This document shows, piece after piece, positions 17,667 to 27,181 of a DNA stretch of 64,000 nt. A program made the translations under genes and the position numbers. Within the stretch, counting starts at the first letter, position 1. Every line of letters starts with the position of its first letter. This stretch comes from Pseudomarimonas arenosa (GTDB lineage: Bacteria > Pseudomonadota > Gammaproteobacteria > Xanthomonadales > Xanthomonadaceae): assembly GCF_014841215.1 (NCBI RefSeq), contig NZ_JACYTR010000001.1:186001-250000 (forward strand), read 5' to 3'. The notes beneath the pieces are model-generated. The model saw nothing but the letters and a program-made list of their open reading frames with translations. It made no database searches and was not told the DNA's origin.

Positions 17667-18089
17667 ATGAAACTTTGGATTTCGCTATTCATACTGGTCT
17701 CCTTGCCCACCCAGCTCTCGGCCCACGAGACCATCCCCTTGAGGTCGTGCTCGGGGGCGAATACTCAGGTCGAAGTCATTGGCGAGTTCAACTTCAGTCG
17801 TGCCGAGTTAATCGCAGCCGCGCGGGCGGTCGAACAGGAGCTCGGCCCCGAAGGCTTGATCGAAGAGGGACTGGCCGAGCGCGGTGCCGACGGTCGTTGT
17901 GGAATCGTCGATCGTTGGAACATGGCGGCCTATATCGCCCAACAAACATGCATCGCGAACACCGGCATTGCCACCGCATTCGCTGAGATCACCGCGCCAA
18001 ATTCGGCCCTGACCGATGACCATCACACGCGATTTGGGTATAGCGCAGGAATGAGCGGAATGTGCGCGGTCTGCCTTGAGATTGAATAG
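17667..18089 (+). CDS. Small secreted protein of unknown function (140 aa)
   Basis: From ATG 17667 the product has a signal peptide (KLWISLFILVSLPTQLSA, then H) and a mature part of about 121 residues with five or more cysteines, ending CAVCLEIE. The cysteines (RSCSG, GRCG, QTCIA, GMCAVC) suggest disulfides in the periplasm or outside the cell. I recognise no family. It converges on the TPR-PAS gene with only two bases between the stops, leaving no room for a terminator. Confidence 0.6.
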   Translation: MKLWISLFILVSLPTQLSAHETIPLRSCSGANTQVEVIGEFNFSRAELIAAARAVEQELGPEGLIEEGLAERGADGRCGIVDRWNMAAYIAQQTCIANTGIATAFAEITAPNSALTDDHHTRFGYSAGMSGMCAVCLEIE

Positions 18090-18091
18090 CC

Positions 18092-20269
18092 TCAGTCGCC
18101 AAGCGCGATCCGCCGGGTGAACGCGAGCGCCAGATCGATGCGTTGCTGCAGATCAACGCGCAGCTCATCTGGCATTTTTTCGCCATTGCCTAACACGTAG
18201 TAAGCGGTACGCAAGACGTCCCGCCAGCGCGGATTCTTGGGCAACTTCGACAGACTAAGATAACGTTCCATGGCCCGGGCGCGTAGTCGGCCGTCGTCGA
18301 TGTTGACCCGCCAGATGCGGCTGCGCTCGGCCAATTCGATTCGATTCAGTCCGGTGCATCGTTCCCAGCCTTCCACGGCCAACAGCATCAGTTCGACCAG
18401 ATGGCGGCGAAATTCCTCTCGGCCTGCAGGCTCATTGGTGGGTTCTGACTGAAGCTCGCTGGCGGGGGTGGGCGAAGTCTGCAGTTCAAGGACGATCAGC
18501 CCATCGCCGCCTTCCCAGGGGCGTAACTCCACCGCTTGCGTCGTACGTCCATCGACCGAGAGCAGGAGACTGTGCGAGCCAGCGTCTTCGAGCCGCTCAA
18601 GCGCTGCGCGCAGCTCAGCCGCATCGGCGGGCTGCAAGTAGTCCGGAAGTGATTGACCTTCGAGTGATTCGCGCGGCGCGTTGAATGCGCGACAGGCCGC
18701 GCGACTAATCGCCGACACTTGGCCCTCCGCATCGAGAAGAGCAACCGCGTCCTCGCGGCTGTCCAGCAATGCCTGCAGCAGCTGTCGATCTTGCGCCAAG
18801 GTATTGGCCTCCCGCTGATAGTGCTGCAAGGCTTGTTCGTAGCGCTCGCGCCGCGCCGCTTCCATGACCCGCATGCGCTGCTGCCGATGCCAGAACAGCA
18901 AGATCAGCACAGCCAGCAGAGCCGCCGACGACACCAGGATCAACCACAACTGCAAGGTTCGATGGCGCGCCCTCTCTTCCGCCTCAGCGAGCTGACGTCG
19001 CGACTCGCTGAGATTGAACCGGGCGTTCGACCACGCCAACCCACGGTCGCGTTGCGCGCGCAGGTCCTCAACTTCGCGCTCATACGCCTCACGCAGCGCC
19101 GACAGCGCCTGACCTGGCTGCCCGGCCTGTTCCATGCCGAGCGAGATCTCCCGTAGCATCTGTGCCTGCATGGCCGGCCCCCATGCGCGTGAATCGAGCG
19201 CAGTGCGTAGCCGAGTCAGCGCCGCATCGGGCGCCCCGGACAGTCGATCAACACGCGCTGCTTGCAACTCCAGTTCGCCCGGCAAGGGTAGTCGATGCGC
19301 ATCGGCGAGTGCCAAGGCTTCTGCAACCTGCTCGCGTGCCTGGGTCACATCGCCGCGCGACAGCGAGGCTTGCGCCAGACCTGCCAGCACCAGCAGCTGG
19401 TATCGGCGCGCCCCCTCGGCATCGGCACCGCCCTCTACAGCCAGCCTCAAATCGTGTAACGCTGTGTTAAGCAGTTCGCTTGCCATCGTGGCATCGCCAC
19501 GGTCCAGCGCCAACGCACTCAGGCTATCGTACACATGCATGGCCTGCACATAGTGCCCTTCGCTACGAAACACCGATAACGCCTGCCGATAGTAGCGCTC
19601 TGCCTCGTCGGGCTGCTCCAAGTCACGATAGACATCGGCGATGTTGTTAAGCACGGGGCCGATTGCCGCATCACCGATTTCGTGCTGCAAGGTCAACCCA
19701 CGGGACAACGCGTGCATCGCGCCACTGTAGTCGCCGATGCGGCGCAGGCTGCTACCCACATTTTTCAGCTGTTTGGCAATCGCCGACTTATCACCTAAAT
19801 GTTCGGCCACACTCAGCGCACACTCGAAACTGGCCAGCGCATCGGTGGGCCGACCATCGGCGTACTCGATCAATCCACGCCGACGCACCAGCTCGTACCG
19901 TGAGCGTGAATCCTCTTCGTCCGTGACACGCGCCGCCGCGCAGGCAAGCGCCGCGGCTGCACCTTCGAGCTGGCCGTCGGCACGCTGTTGGTCTGCATGA
20001 GACAGCAAGGCCCGGAAAATCGCTGGTGCGGTCGCCTCCGCCAGTTCAAACGTCTGATGGCAGTCGCCGGCTGGCAACGGTTGAGCCGGCATTGACGCAC
20101 ACCGCGTGAGATCCAAGGCGGCATGTCCCGTACTTGGCAGCAAGGTCAGTGCCATACTGCCCAGCATGGCGCACAACCCTAGCCAAGGCGCATTGCAAGA
20201 ACCTCTGATCTGGAAATTCAGCACGACAGGATGTTCAGTCTTGTTTTGGTTCTGGATGGGAACGGCCAT
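18092..20269 (-). CDS. TPR-PAS signalling protein with unassigned C-terminal domain
   Basis: I start at ATG 20269 (725 residues), which places a hydrophobic export segment (WLGLCAMLGSMALTLLPST) within the first 50 residues; a start at ATG 20167 is also possible. The periplasmic half holds about six to eight TPR-like helical repeats (YADGRPTDALASFECALS, AIGPVLNNIADVYRDL, DEAERYYRQALSVF). A coiled coil and one membrane span (LWLILVSSAALLAVLILLFW) follow, then a cytoplasmic PAS-like domain (LLDSREDAVALLDAEG). The last ~110 residues (VELMLLAVEGWERCTG, IELAERSRIWRVNIDDGRLR) are strongly conserved in character but are neither a kinase nor GGDEF; they may bind DNA or act as an output module. Function unknown. 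Confidence 0.75.
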   Translation of the reverse strand: MAVPIQNQNKTEHPVVLNFQIRGSCNAPWLGLCAMLGSMALTLLPSTGHAALDLTRCASMPAQPLPAGDCHQTFELAEATAPAIFRALLSHADQQRADGQLEGAAAALACAAARVTDEEDSRSRYELVRRRGLIEYADGRPTDALASFECALSVAEHLGDKSAIAKQLKNVGSSLRRIGDYSGAMHALSRGLTLQHEIGDAAIGPVLNNIADVYRDLEQPDEAERYYRQALSVFRSEGHYVQAMHVYDSLSALALDRGDATMASELLNTALHDLRLAVEGGADAEGARRYQLLVLAGLAQASLSRGDVTQAREQVAEALALADAHRLPLPGELELQAARVDRLSGAPDAALTRLRTALDSRAWGPAMQAQMLREISLGMEQAGQPGQALSALREAYEREVEDLRAQRDRGLAWSNARFNLSESRRQLAEAEERARHRTLQLWLILVSSAALLAVLILLFWHRQQRMRVMEAARRERYEQALQHYQREANTLAQDRQLLQALLDSREDAVALLDAEGQVSAISRAACRAFNAPRESLEGQSLPDYLQPADAAELRAALERLEDAGSHSLLLSVDGRTTQAVELRPWEGGDGLIVLELQTSPTPASELQSEPTNEPAGREEFRRHLVELMLLAVEGWERCTGLNRIELAERSRIWRVNIDDGRLRARAMERYLSLSKLPKNPRWRDVLRTAYYVLGNGEKMPDELRVDLQQRIDLALAFTRRIALGD

Positions 20270-20777
20270 CGGGCTCACTCGATCCACTGATCGACGCAGA
20301 GCAGGCCCCCAGAGGGCCGGGGATTGTCCCATCGATATAGCACTTTGTCTGCAAGCACCACGGTCCGACGCGCTTCCCTGCCAAACGAGCTGTGCCGCTA
20401 TTGATCCGGCGCCCTGAAGGTTGAGCATCCTGTCCAACGTCGATCCAGCGAACCCGTGCAGGCCCCTGTTCGCCGGTGCCTCACCGCCCGGAGCGCCGCT
20501 CGCGAGCAACCCATCCACGGACTGCATTCTGAAATATCCGGGCTACTAAGCCGCGCCCTCCTCCGCCAGGCGATTCAGCAGATACTTCACCAGTCCAAAC
20601 CTGAGGTCGGCCGACCCTGGTTTCAGCGACCGCTTTCGAACAGGCGTACGGACGTGAACATCGCATCGGCCAGACCCCATAGTTAAGTCTTTGAATATTC
20701 AAGCCAAACAAGACTGGCACGACGTTTGCTTAAATGCTTCAGCAGCGGCGTCGCCGCAAGACAAGGGTTGCTGGACT
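20270..20777. other. Divergent intergenic region with a solo repeat end
   Basis: This separates the TPR-PAS gene (minus) from the permease gene (plus). The only notable element is the 16-bp copy of the MITE end at 20530-20545. Frames running through the region give no credible product. Confidence 0.4.
20530..20545. repeat. Solo copy of the MITE-like end
   Basis: TGAAATATCCGGGCTA is identical to 16 bases of the right end of the element at 16296-16549. No partner end lies nearby. Confidence 0.55.
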
Positions 20778-23189
20778 ATGAGCGCGTTCTTCGAGTGGTT
20801 GAACCAGGACATCCGCGACGCCCTGCGCCAGTTTGCCGCGCGTCCGGGCTTCGCCCTGGTCGCTCTGCTCACGCTCAGTCTCGGAATCGGCGCCACCACG
20901 GCGATCTACAGCCTGTTGAACGCCACCGTGCTGGCGCCACTGCCCTATCCCGATGCCGAGCGCCTGGTGCGGGTGCAGGAGCGCACGCCCGACGGCATGA
21001 TGTTTTCGGCATCCGAGCCGAACTATCTCGACTTTCGCCAACGCAGCCGCTCCCTTGAACTGATAGTTGCACTGAAGCAAAGCAGTTTCAGCTTGCGTTC
21101 CGGCGGAGAACCGATACCAGCAGAGGGACTGGCCGTCAGCGATGGCTATTTCGACTTGCTGGGTGCGCAGCCCGTGCTTGGCCGCGCCTTCGTTGCCGAG
21201 GAGGATCAACCGGGCGCTGCGGCCAAGGTCGTGGTGTTGAGCCATCAGCTCTGGCAGCAACGTTTCAACGGCGACGCACAGATACTCGGACGCGACATTG
21301 ATCTTGACGGCACACCCTACCGGGTGATCGGCGTGATGCCTGCCGAGTTTCGCTGGTTCGAGGTCAGCTTCTGGCTACCGCTGGCGGCCGATCCAAACAG
21401 CGATCGCGGCGATCATTGGCTGTCCCTGATCGGCCGGCTATCGGTGGGCAGCGACATCGATCAGGCGCAGCAAGAGCTGGCATCGATCAGTGCCGACATC
21501 GGTCGCCAATTTCCGTCAGTGGCCGGCTGGAGCGTGAGCCTGAAACCGCTGCATGACTGGTTGGTGAGCCCGGAATACCGGCAGGGCATACTCGTGCTGT
21601 TTGCGGCGGTGGCCCTGCTGTTGGGCATTGCCTGCCTCAATCTGGCCAACCTCTGGTTCATCCGCAGTCACGCCAGTCGCGCCGAAATCGGTATTCGCAG
21701 CGCACTCGGCGCAAGCCGCAGACGCATCCTCTGCCAATGGATGGTCGAGGTGTTGCTGCTTTCGGGCCTCGGCGCGCTATTGGGCGCCGTGCTCGCTGGC
21801 GTCGCCATTGATCTGCTCAAGCACCACGCGCCAAGCGGCATACCGCGTCTTGAAACGCTGAGCGTCGATGCCAATGTGCTGCTGTTTGCTGCTGGCACAG
21901 CCTTGATCACCGCATTGTTGTTTGGATTGGCGCCAGCCTGGCATGCGGCGCGCACCGAGGCTGCGGTCAGCTTGCAGCTCGAGGGTCGCAGCGGTATGCC
22001 ACGCGGCCAGGGAAAATTACGCGACCTGTTGGTGGTCGGGCAGATCGCCATCTCCGCCCTGCTACTGGTTGGTGCCGGCATCCTCGGGCGCAGTTTTCTG
22101 GAGCTGAAAGCCAGCGACCTTGGCTTCGATCCCGAGCACCTGCTCACGCTGGATCTGCAGCTGGGTGAGCAAAACTATGCCGAGCCCTGGCAGAAGGTGG
22201 TGTTCTTTCATCGCCTCACCGAGCGTCTCGATGCAATTCCAGGTGTGGTCGCCAGCGGTGCCAGTGCAGTCCGGCCATTCAGTGGCAACGACATGGTCAA
22301 CGATGTCACGCCTGTAGAACGCGCCGCGGAAACCGGCAGTGCCGGATACATGCAGCTGCGCTGGCGAGCGGCGACGCCGGGGTTCTTCGCCGCGGCCGGC
22401 CTGCCGCTGATGCAGGGACGAACCTTTAGCGCAGAAGACCCCTGGAACGGACCGCGCAACGTGGTGCTCAGTGCAACGGCGGCAGAAAAGCTCTGGCCCG
22501 GCCAGTCGGCCGTGGGTCAGCGCCTGTATTGGGGCGGCATCGACGGCGATCCGCTGAACGTGATTGGCGTGGTCGGCGACTTTGAAGACGTCAACCTCGG
22601 CCAGCCCGCGTCGGGAGTGATGTTCATTCCCTACAACCAGCTGCCCTGGCCCAGCATGAGTCTGTGGGTGCGCACTCGCGGCGAAGCCAGCAATGTGCCG
22701 TCCGAGCTGCGCGAGCTGCTGCGCACGCTCGATGCCGAAATGCCTGCGGCGACCATCGTTTCGCTGCAGGATCGGCTCGACGTCGCGGTAGCCGCACCGC
22801 GGCTACGCACGCTGCTGCTGCTCGGCTTTGCTACGTCCGCCTTGTTGTTGGCCGCCTTGGGCGTGTATGCCGTCATGGCGTTCAACTTTGCCAGTCGCCG
22901 ACGTGAACTCGGACTTCGGCTCGCCCTCGGCGCGACACCAGCCGTCTTGCAACGAATGCTGATGCAAGGCGGAGGCCGACTGATTGCCTGGGGCTCGGTG
23001 CTGGGTGGGCTGGGCGCCTGGACGTTAAGCCATACGCTGAGCAGCCTGGTGCAGCACCGCAGTGCAGAAGATCTATGGGCCTATGCTCTGGCTCTGTTGG
23101 CATTGGGATCGATCGCGGCGCTGGCGGTGCTCATTCCTGCCCGACGCGTGCTACGGCAATCCCCGCTGGAATCGATCCGGGGCGATTGA
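20778..23189 (+). CDS. MacB/FtsX-type ABC permease of the large ADOP kind
   Basis: An 803-residue protein from ATG 20778 with two MacB-periplasmic/FtsX units in tandem. The first spans the membrane near residues 28-50 (FALVALLTLSLGIGATTAIYSLL), then has a periplasmic domain and helices around 275-300, 325-350 and 375-400. The second repeats the pattern after LLVVGQIAISALLLVGAGIL and ends with ELGLRLALGATPAVLQRML and QSPLESIRGD. This double layout is that of the duplicated orphan permeases. As in that group no ATPase gene is adjacent, so the partner ATP-binding subunit must be elsewhere. Substrate unknown; export of peptides or lipids, or efflux, is possible. Upstream ATG 20691 would add 29 unlikely residues. 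Confidence 0.85.
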   Translation: MSAFFEWLNQDIRDALRQFAARPGFALVALLTLSLGIGATTAIYSLLNATVLAPLPYPDAERLVRVQERTPDGMMFSASEPNYLDFRQRSRSLELIVALKQSSFSLRSGGEPIPAEGLAVSDGYFDLLGAQPVLGRAFVAEEDQPGAAAKVVVLSHQLWQQRFNGDAQILGRDIDLDGTPYRVIGVMPAEFRWFEVSFWLPLAADPNSDRGDHWLSLIGRLSVGSDIDQAQQELASISADIGRQFPSVAGWSVSLKPLHDWLVSPEYRQGILVLFAAVALLLGIACLNLANLWFIRSHASRAEIGIRSALGASRRRILCQWMVEVLLLSGLGALLGAVLAGVAIDLLKHHAPSGIPRLETLSVDANVLLFAAGTALITALLFGLAPAWHAARTEAAVSLQLEGRSGMPRGQGKLRDLLVVGQIAISALLLVGAGILGRSFLELKASDLGFDPEHLLTLDLQLGEQNYAEPWQKVVFFHRLTERLDAIPGVVASGASAVRPFSGNDMVNDVTPVERAAETGSAGYMQLRWRAATPGFFAAAGLPLMQGRTFSAEDPWNGPRNVVLSATAAEKLWPGQSAVGQRLYWGGIDGDPLNVIGVVGDFEDVNLGQPASGVMFIPYNQLPWPSMSLWVRTRGEASNVPSELRELLRTLDAEMPAATIVSLQDRLDVAVAAPRLRTLLLLGFATSALLLAALGVYAVMAFNFASRRRELGLRLALGATPAVLQRMLMQGGGRLIAWGSVLGGLGAWTLSHTLSSLVQHRSAEDLWAYALALLALGSIAALAVLIPARRVLRQSPLESIRGD

Positions 23190-23389
23190 GCGATTCAGAC
23201 TGAGCGACTATTCAGCAGCAGCGACAGCGCCGCCGGTGCTTCGCTTGGCTCCTTCTCGCGCATCTGCAATCCGCTCGTCTTTCTCAGACGCCGCTGCCCG
23301 TCGTCGCGTGACCTTGCAGTCCGAAGACCGAAGAGCGCAAACCGGGTTTGACCTGCAAATTGGTGTTCAGGCGCTGGCATGGATAACCC

Positions 23390-23421
23390 TTGACTCTGGA
23401 CCATGGTCCAGGGTTGATAGT
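23390..23421 (+). promoter_or_regulatory. MerR-type metal-responsive promoter/operator
   Basis: A -35 like element TTGACT (23390-23395) and a -10 like TGATAG (23415-23420) are separated by 19 bases, the over-long spacing typical of MerR-family promoters. The spacer holds a perfect 16-bp palindrome, CTGGACCATGGTCCAG (23396-23411). It lies 30 bases before the merR start, so the regulator most likely controls itself and the ATPase gene together. Confidence 0.85.
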
Positions 23422-23450
23422 GGACTCAGTCCGGCGCAGAAGAGGCGGCA

Positions 23451-23867
23451 ATGACTGGATTCACCATCGGCCACTTGGCCAAACAGGCCGGTGTCGGCAT
23501 CGACACCGTGCGCTTCTACGAACGCAGCGGTCTGCTGCAGCCTGCCGGCCGTGCGGCCTCGGGCTATCGCCGCTATGGCGAAGCCGAGCTGCAGCGGCTC
23601 GGCTTCATTCGCCGCGCCAAGGAGCTGGGCTTCTCCCTCGATGAGATCGCTGAGCTGCTGAGCCTGAGCGAGCGCCGCTCGGTGGCCGGCATCAAGAGCG
23701 CGGCAGCCGAAAAGCTGGCCGACATCGAGGCCCGGATCAGCGATCTGCGGCGCATAAGGCACGGACTGAAAGCACTGGTCGACGCCTGCCCCGGGCACGG
23801 CGAGGTGGCCGCCTGCCCGATCCTCAACGCGCTTGGCCAGCCGGCCAAGGCAAGGAGTTCCCGATGA
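23451..23867 (+). CDS. MerR-family heavy-metal regulator, CueR-like
   Basis: A 138-residue regulator with an N-terminal winged helix-turn-helix ([26 protein letters not shown]) and a dimerisation helix. Its metal loop carries C113 and C122 ([14 protein letters not shown]). The position equivalent to CueR Ser77 is serine, which in the family favours monovalent Cu or Ag over Zn or Cd; the loop has eight residues between cysteines where E. coli CueR has seven. The divalent-sensor cysteine is absent. It is the first gene after the palindromic operator and its stop overlaps the ATPase start (ATGA, 23864-23867). Cu(I)/Ag(I) sensing is inferred. Confidence 0.88.
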   Translation: MTGFTIGHLAKQAGVGIDTVRFYERSGLLQPAGRAASGYRRYGEAELQRLGFIRRAKELGFSLDEIAELLSLSERRSVAGIKSAAAEKLADIEARISDLRRIRHGLKALVDACPGHGEVAACPILNALGQPAKARSSR

Positions 23868-26299
23868 ACACGCAGAACCACCACAGCGATGGACATGGCC
23901 ACAGCGAGCGGCAGCGCAACGCGTCGGCGCCCGCCAAGTCATCCTGCTGCCAGGGGAAAGCGGAGGACTCCAAGCACGCGCATTCCCAGGGCGATGCGAA
24001 CACAACGAAAGCGTTCACCGACCCGGTCTGCGGGATGCGCGTGGCGGCGGATGGTCCGCACCAGTACCAGCACCAGGGCGAGACCTACCGCTTCTGCTCG
24101 GCGCACTGCCTGCACAAATTCAAGGCCGATCCGGAGCAGTACCTCAAACCACAGCGGGAGCCAGAGGCATCTGAGCAAGATGTTCCACCGGATACCCAGT
24201 ACACCTGCCCGATGCATCCGGAAGTCGTTCAGGACGGCCCGGGCACCTGCCCAAAATGCGGCATGGCGCTTGAACCGATGATGCCAAGCCTGGACGAAGA
24301 GGAGAATCCGGAGCTGACCGATTTTCGCCGCCGTTTCTGGGTCAGTTTGCCGTTCTCGGCAGCGGTGTTCGTACTGGCGATGTTTGGTCATTCGTTGGCG
24401 ATTACCGATGCCGGCACCCGAACCTGGCTGGAGCTGGCACTGTCGCTGCCGGTGGTGGCCTGGGCTGGCTGGCCATTCTTCCAGCGCTGGTGGCAGTCAA
24501 TTCGCGGGCTAAGTCCCAACATGTGGACCTTGATCGGCACCGGCGTCGGTGCCGCCTTCGTCTACAGCCTTGCCGCCACCCTGGCGCCGGACTGGTTCCC
24601 GGCCTCGTTCCATGAGCATGGTCGCGTTGGGGTGTATTACGAAGCCTCGGTGATCATCATTACCCTGACCCTGCTCGGCCAGCTGCTGGAACTCAAGGCG
24701 CGCGCCAGCACCTCCGCGGCAATCAAGACCCTGCTCGGGCTGTCGCCAAAGACGGCACGACGAATCAAAGATGATGGCAGCGAAGAAGACATCGAGCTGA
24801 GCCATGTGCATCTCGGCGATCGCCTGCGTGTGCGGCCGGGCGAGAAGATACCGGTCGATGGAGAAGTGCTCGACGGGCGCTCGCATGTCGATGAGTCGAT
24901 GCTGACCGGCGAGCCGGTGCCGCTGGCCAAACAGGAAGGTGACCGGCTGATCGGTGCCACCATGAATGGCAATGGCAGCCTGATCATGCGCGCCGACAAG
25001 GTCGGCGGCGACACCCTGCTCGCTCAGATTGTGCAACTGGTGGCGCAGGCACAGCGTTCGCGCGCGCCCATGCAACGCCTGGCCGACAAAGTGAGCGGCG
25101 TATTCGTTCTGGCGGTAATGACGGTCTCCCTGCTGACTCTGCTCGGCTGGGGCCTGTTTGGGCCGGAACCTTCCTGGACCTATGCCATCGTCAATGCCGT
25201 GTCGGTGCTGATCATTGCCTGCCCCTGTGCACTCGGTCTCGCCACGCCGATGTCGATCATGGTCGCTACCGGCAAGGGCGCGGAACTCGGTGTGTTGTTT
25301 CGCGATGCCGAAGCGATCGAACATCTGCGCAAAGTCGATACCTTGATCGTCGACAAGACCGGCACGCTGACCGAGGGCAAGCCGGCCTTCGATTCGCTGA
25401 TCGCCGCCGACGGATTCGCCGAGGACGAGGTATTGCGTCTGGCCGCCAGTCTCGATCGCGGCAGCGAACACCCACTGGCCGCCGCCATCGTCGCCGAAGC
25501 CGAACGTCGCGAGCTGCAGCTGGACAGGGCGGATGACTTCGAGTCATCGACCGGCATTGGCGTGCGCGGCAAGCTCAGTGGCAAGGCGCTGGCGCTCGGC
25601 AACCGTGCCCTTATGGAGGACGAAGCGATCGACATCAGCGAGCTGCAGGAGGACGCCGATGCACTGCGTCGTGAAGGTGCCAGCGTGGTGTACCTGGCAC
25701 TGGACGGCAAGCTGGCCGGACTGATCGCCGTGGCCGATCCGATCAAGCAAAGCACGCCCGAGGCGCTTCGCCAGCTGCGCGCTGCCGGCATTCGTCTGGT
25801 GATGGCCAGCGGCGATGGCGAGATCACCGCGAAATCGGTGGCCAACAAGCTCGGCATCGGCGAGGTGCATGGCGAGGTTAAACCCGCCGACAAGGCGGAT
25901 CTTGTGGCTAAGCTGAAGAAGGAAGGCTGCCGGGTGGCGATGGCCGGCGATGGCATCAACGACGCCCCCGCCCTGGCCGCCGCCGATGTCGGCATCGCCA
26001 TGGGCACCGGCACCGATGTGGCGATGTCCTCGGCCCAGGTCACCCTGGTCAAGGGCGATCTCAACGGCATCGTCCGCGCCCGCAGCCTGTCGCAGGCCAC
26101 CGTGCGCAATATGTGGCAGAACCTCGGGTTTGCCCTCGTCTACAACGGCCTCGGTGTACCGATAGCGGCCGGCCTGCTGTATCCCGCGTTTGGCCTGCTG
26201 CTGTCGCCGATGCTGGCCGCGCTGGCGATGAGCCTGTCCTCGGTATCGGTGGTCGGCAATGCACTAAGGCTGCGGTGGGCAATGGTTGCGCAGGGTTGA
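23864..26299 (+). CDS. copA: Cu/Ag-translocating P1B-type ATPase with YHS and HMBD N-terminal domains
   Basis: An 811-residue inner-membrane pump. The N-terminus is His-rich ([11 protein letters not shown]), then a YHS domain (TDPVCGMRV...[10 protein letters not shown], about 46-88) and a heavy-metal-binding domain (YTCPMHPEV...[10 protein letters not shown], about 107-131); there is no CxxC HMA domain. The catalytic core has TGEP, the transmembrane C453-P454-C455 ion gate, the phosphorylated D497 in DKTGT, SEHPLA, and [11 protein letters not shown] and the copper-type sensor next door indicate monovalent copper or silver export to the periplasm. It is translationally coupled to merR and presumably induced by the same metal. 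The symbol is by function; CopB-type specificity cannot be excluded. Confidence 0.9.
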   Translation: MNTQNHHSDGHGHSERQRNASAPAKSSCCQGKAEDSKHAHSQGDANTTKAFTDPVCGMRVAADGPHQYQHQGETYRFCSAHCLHKFKADPEQYLKPQREPEASEQDVPPDTQYTCPMHPEVVQDGPGTCPKCGMALEPMMPSLDEEENPELTDFRRRFWVSLPFSAAVFVLAMFGHSLAITDAGTRTWLELALSLPVVAWAGWPFFQRWWQSIRGLSPNMWTLIGTGVGAAFVYSLAATLAPDWFPASFHEHGRVGVYYEASVIIITLTLLGQLLELKARASTSAAIKTLLGLSPKTARRIKDDGSEEDIELSHVHLGDRLRVRPGEKIPVDGEVLDGRSHVDESMLTGEPVPLAKQEGDRLIGATMNGNGSLIMRADKVGGDTLLAQIVQLVAQAQRSRAPMQRLADKVSGVFVLAVMTVSLLTLLGWGLFGPEPSWTYAIVNAVSVLIIACPCALGLATPMSIMVATGKGAELGVLFRDAEAIEHLRKVDTLIVDKTGTLTEGKPAFDSLIAADGFAEDEVLRLAASLDRGSEHPLAAAIVAEAERRELQLDRADDFESSTGIGVRGKLSGKALALGNRALMEDEAIDISELQEDADALRREGASVVYLALDGKLAGLIAVADPIKQSTPEALRQLRAAGIRLVMASGDGEITAKSVANKLGIGEVHGEVKPADKADLVAKLKKEGCRVAMAGDGINDAPALAAADVGIAMGTGTDVAMSSAQVTLVKGDLNGIVRARSLSQATVRNMWQNLGFALVYNGLGVPIAAGLLYPAFGLLLSPMLAALAMSLSSVSVVGNALRLRWAMVAQG

Positions 26300-26513
26300 G
26301 CACAGTCGCTACCAGGTCCCTTTGCGACTCGCCCCATGAAGTTCCGAACAAGGACCGGATTCGGCCAGGAGCTGACCGTCAGGGCTGTTCCCTTCTCCCT
26401 GCCCGAAGGGCGGATGAGGTATGAATACGCCGTGGGCTCGGTCGCAAACGAACGTCGACGGCACTCAACCCCGGCCCCTCACCCACGGGGAGAAGGGGAC
26501 CGCTTCGAGTCGC
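26300..26513. other. Intergenic stretch leading into tandem repeats
   Basis: No gene. A segment near 26420-26457 (gaatacgccgtgggctcgg, then tcgcaaacgaacg) recurs diverged at 26724-26761, so the duplicated unit around here is larger than the 131-bp core. A REP-like CCCC/GGGG pair occurs around 26472-26500. Confidence 0.5.
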
Positions 26514-27038
26514 CGCCACGCTGGCTGAGCTTGTCGAAGCCAGCCGACCCAGGATTGCACCCTCAATGCTCGCGTGGGCACCTTCAGGGCTCGCTTCGGT
26601 GAGGCACCCTTCGACAAGCTCAGGGTGCGTCAAGGCGATTCCATCGCTACCGCCCTCGGACTCTCATCCGCCCTTCGGGCTGTCTCTCAATGCGAACAGG
26701 GCAAGCCATCCGCTTCGGGTGCGAATATGCCGTGGGTGTGGTTGCAAACGAACGTTGACGACCGCTTCGGGTCGCCGCCACGCTGGCTGAGCTTGTCGAA
26801 GCCAGCCGACCCAGGATTGCACCCTCAATGCTCGCGTGGGCACCTTCAGGGCTCGCTTCGGTGAGCCACCCTTCGACGGGCTCAGGGTGCGTCAAGGCGA
26901 TTCCATCCGCCACGCTGGCTGAGCTTGTCGAAGCCAGCCGACCCAGCATTGCAACCTCAATGCTGGCGTGGGCACCTTCCGGGCTCGCTTCGGTGAGGCA
27001 CCCTTCGACAAGCTCAGGGTGCGTCAAGGCGATTCCAT
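26514..27038. repeat. Three direct copies of a 131-bp repeat, each able to fold on itself
   Basis: Copies lie at 26514-26644, 26776-26906 and 26908-27038. Each starts CGCCACGCTGGCTGAGC and ends GCGATTCCAT, and differs from the others at a few positions only (for example ACAAGCTCAGG against ACGGGCTCAGG in the middle copy). Within each copy CTGAGCTTGTCGAAG near the left is the reverse complement of CTTCGACAAGCTCAG near the right, so every unit can form a long stem. The last two copies are separated by a single base. This is a palindromic intergenic repeat family, with no coding capacity that I credit. Confidence 0.85.
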
Positions 27039-27040
27039 AG

Positions 27041-27181
27041 CTGCACCAGACCGGCTTCAATGACAGCGAAATGGTCGAGATCCTCGCCCATGTGGCGCTG
27101 AATCTGTTCACTAACCACCTCAATGTTGCCTTCGACGTACCGATCGACTTTCCGCAGATCGGCCTTCGCAAGGCAGCCTGA
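27041..27181 (+). pseudogene. Truncated tail of an AhpD-like / carboxymuconolactone-decarboxylase family gene
   Basis: The plus frame 27041-27181 reads LHQTGFNDSEMVEILAHVAL, then NLFTNHLNVAF, then DVPIDFPQIGL, and ends in TGA. This matches the C-terminal end of peroxidase-related AhpD/CMD proteins (usual form: L-DAE-E-VA-VALN-FTNY-N and EIDFP). Nothing upstream continues it: the sequence passes directly into the third 131-bp repeat at 27038, and no start codon or CxxC active site exists. I infer that insertion or recombination at the repeats removed the 5' part. Confidence 0.7.

Noticed and set aside
24509-25471. Long minus-strand frames opposite the metal ATPase
   Set aside because: Antisense shadows of a well-supported gene in GC-rich DNA.
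26514-27038. Possible CRISPR-like array
   Set aside because: There are only three 131-bp units, not separated by unique spacers of regular length, and no cas genes are present.
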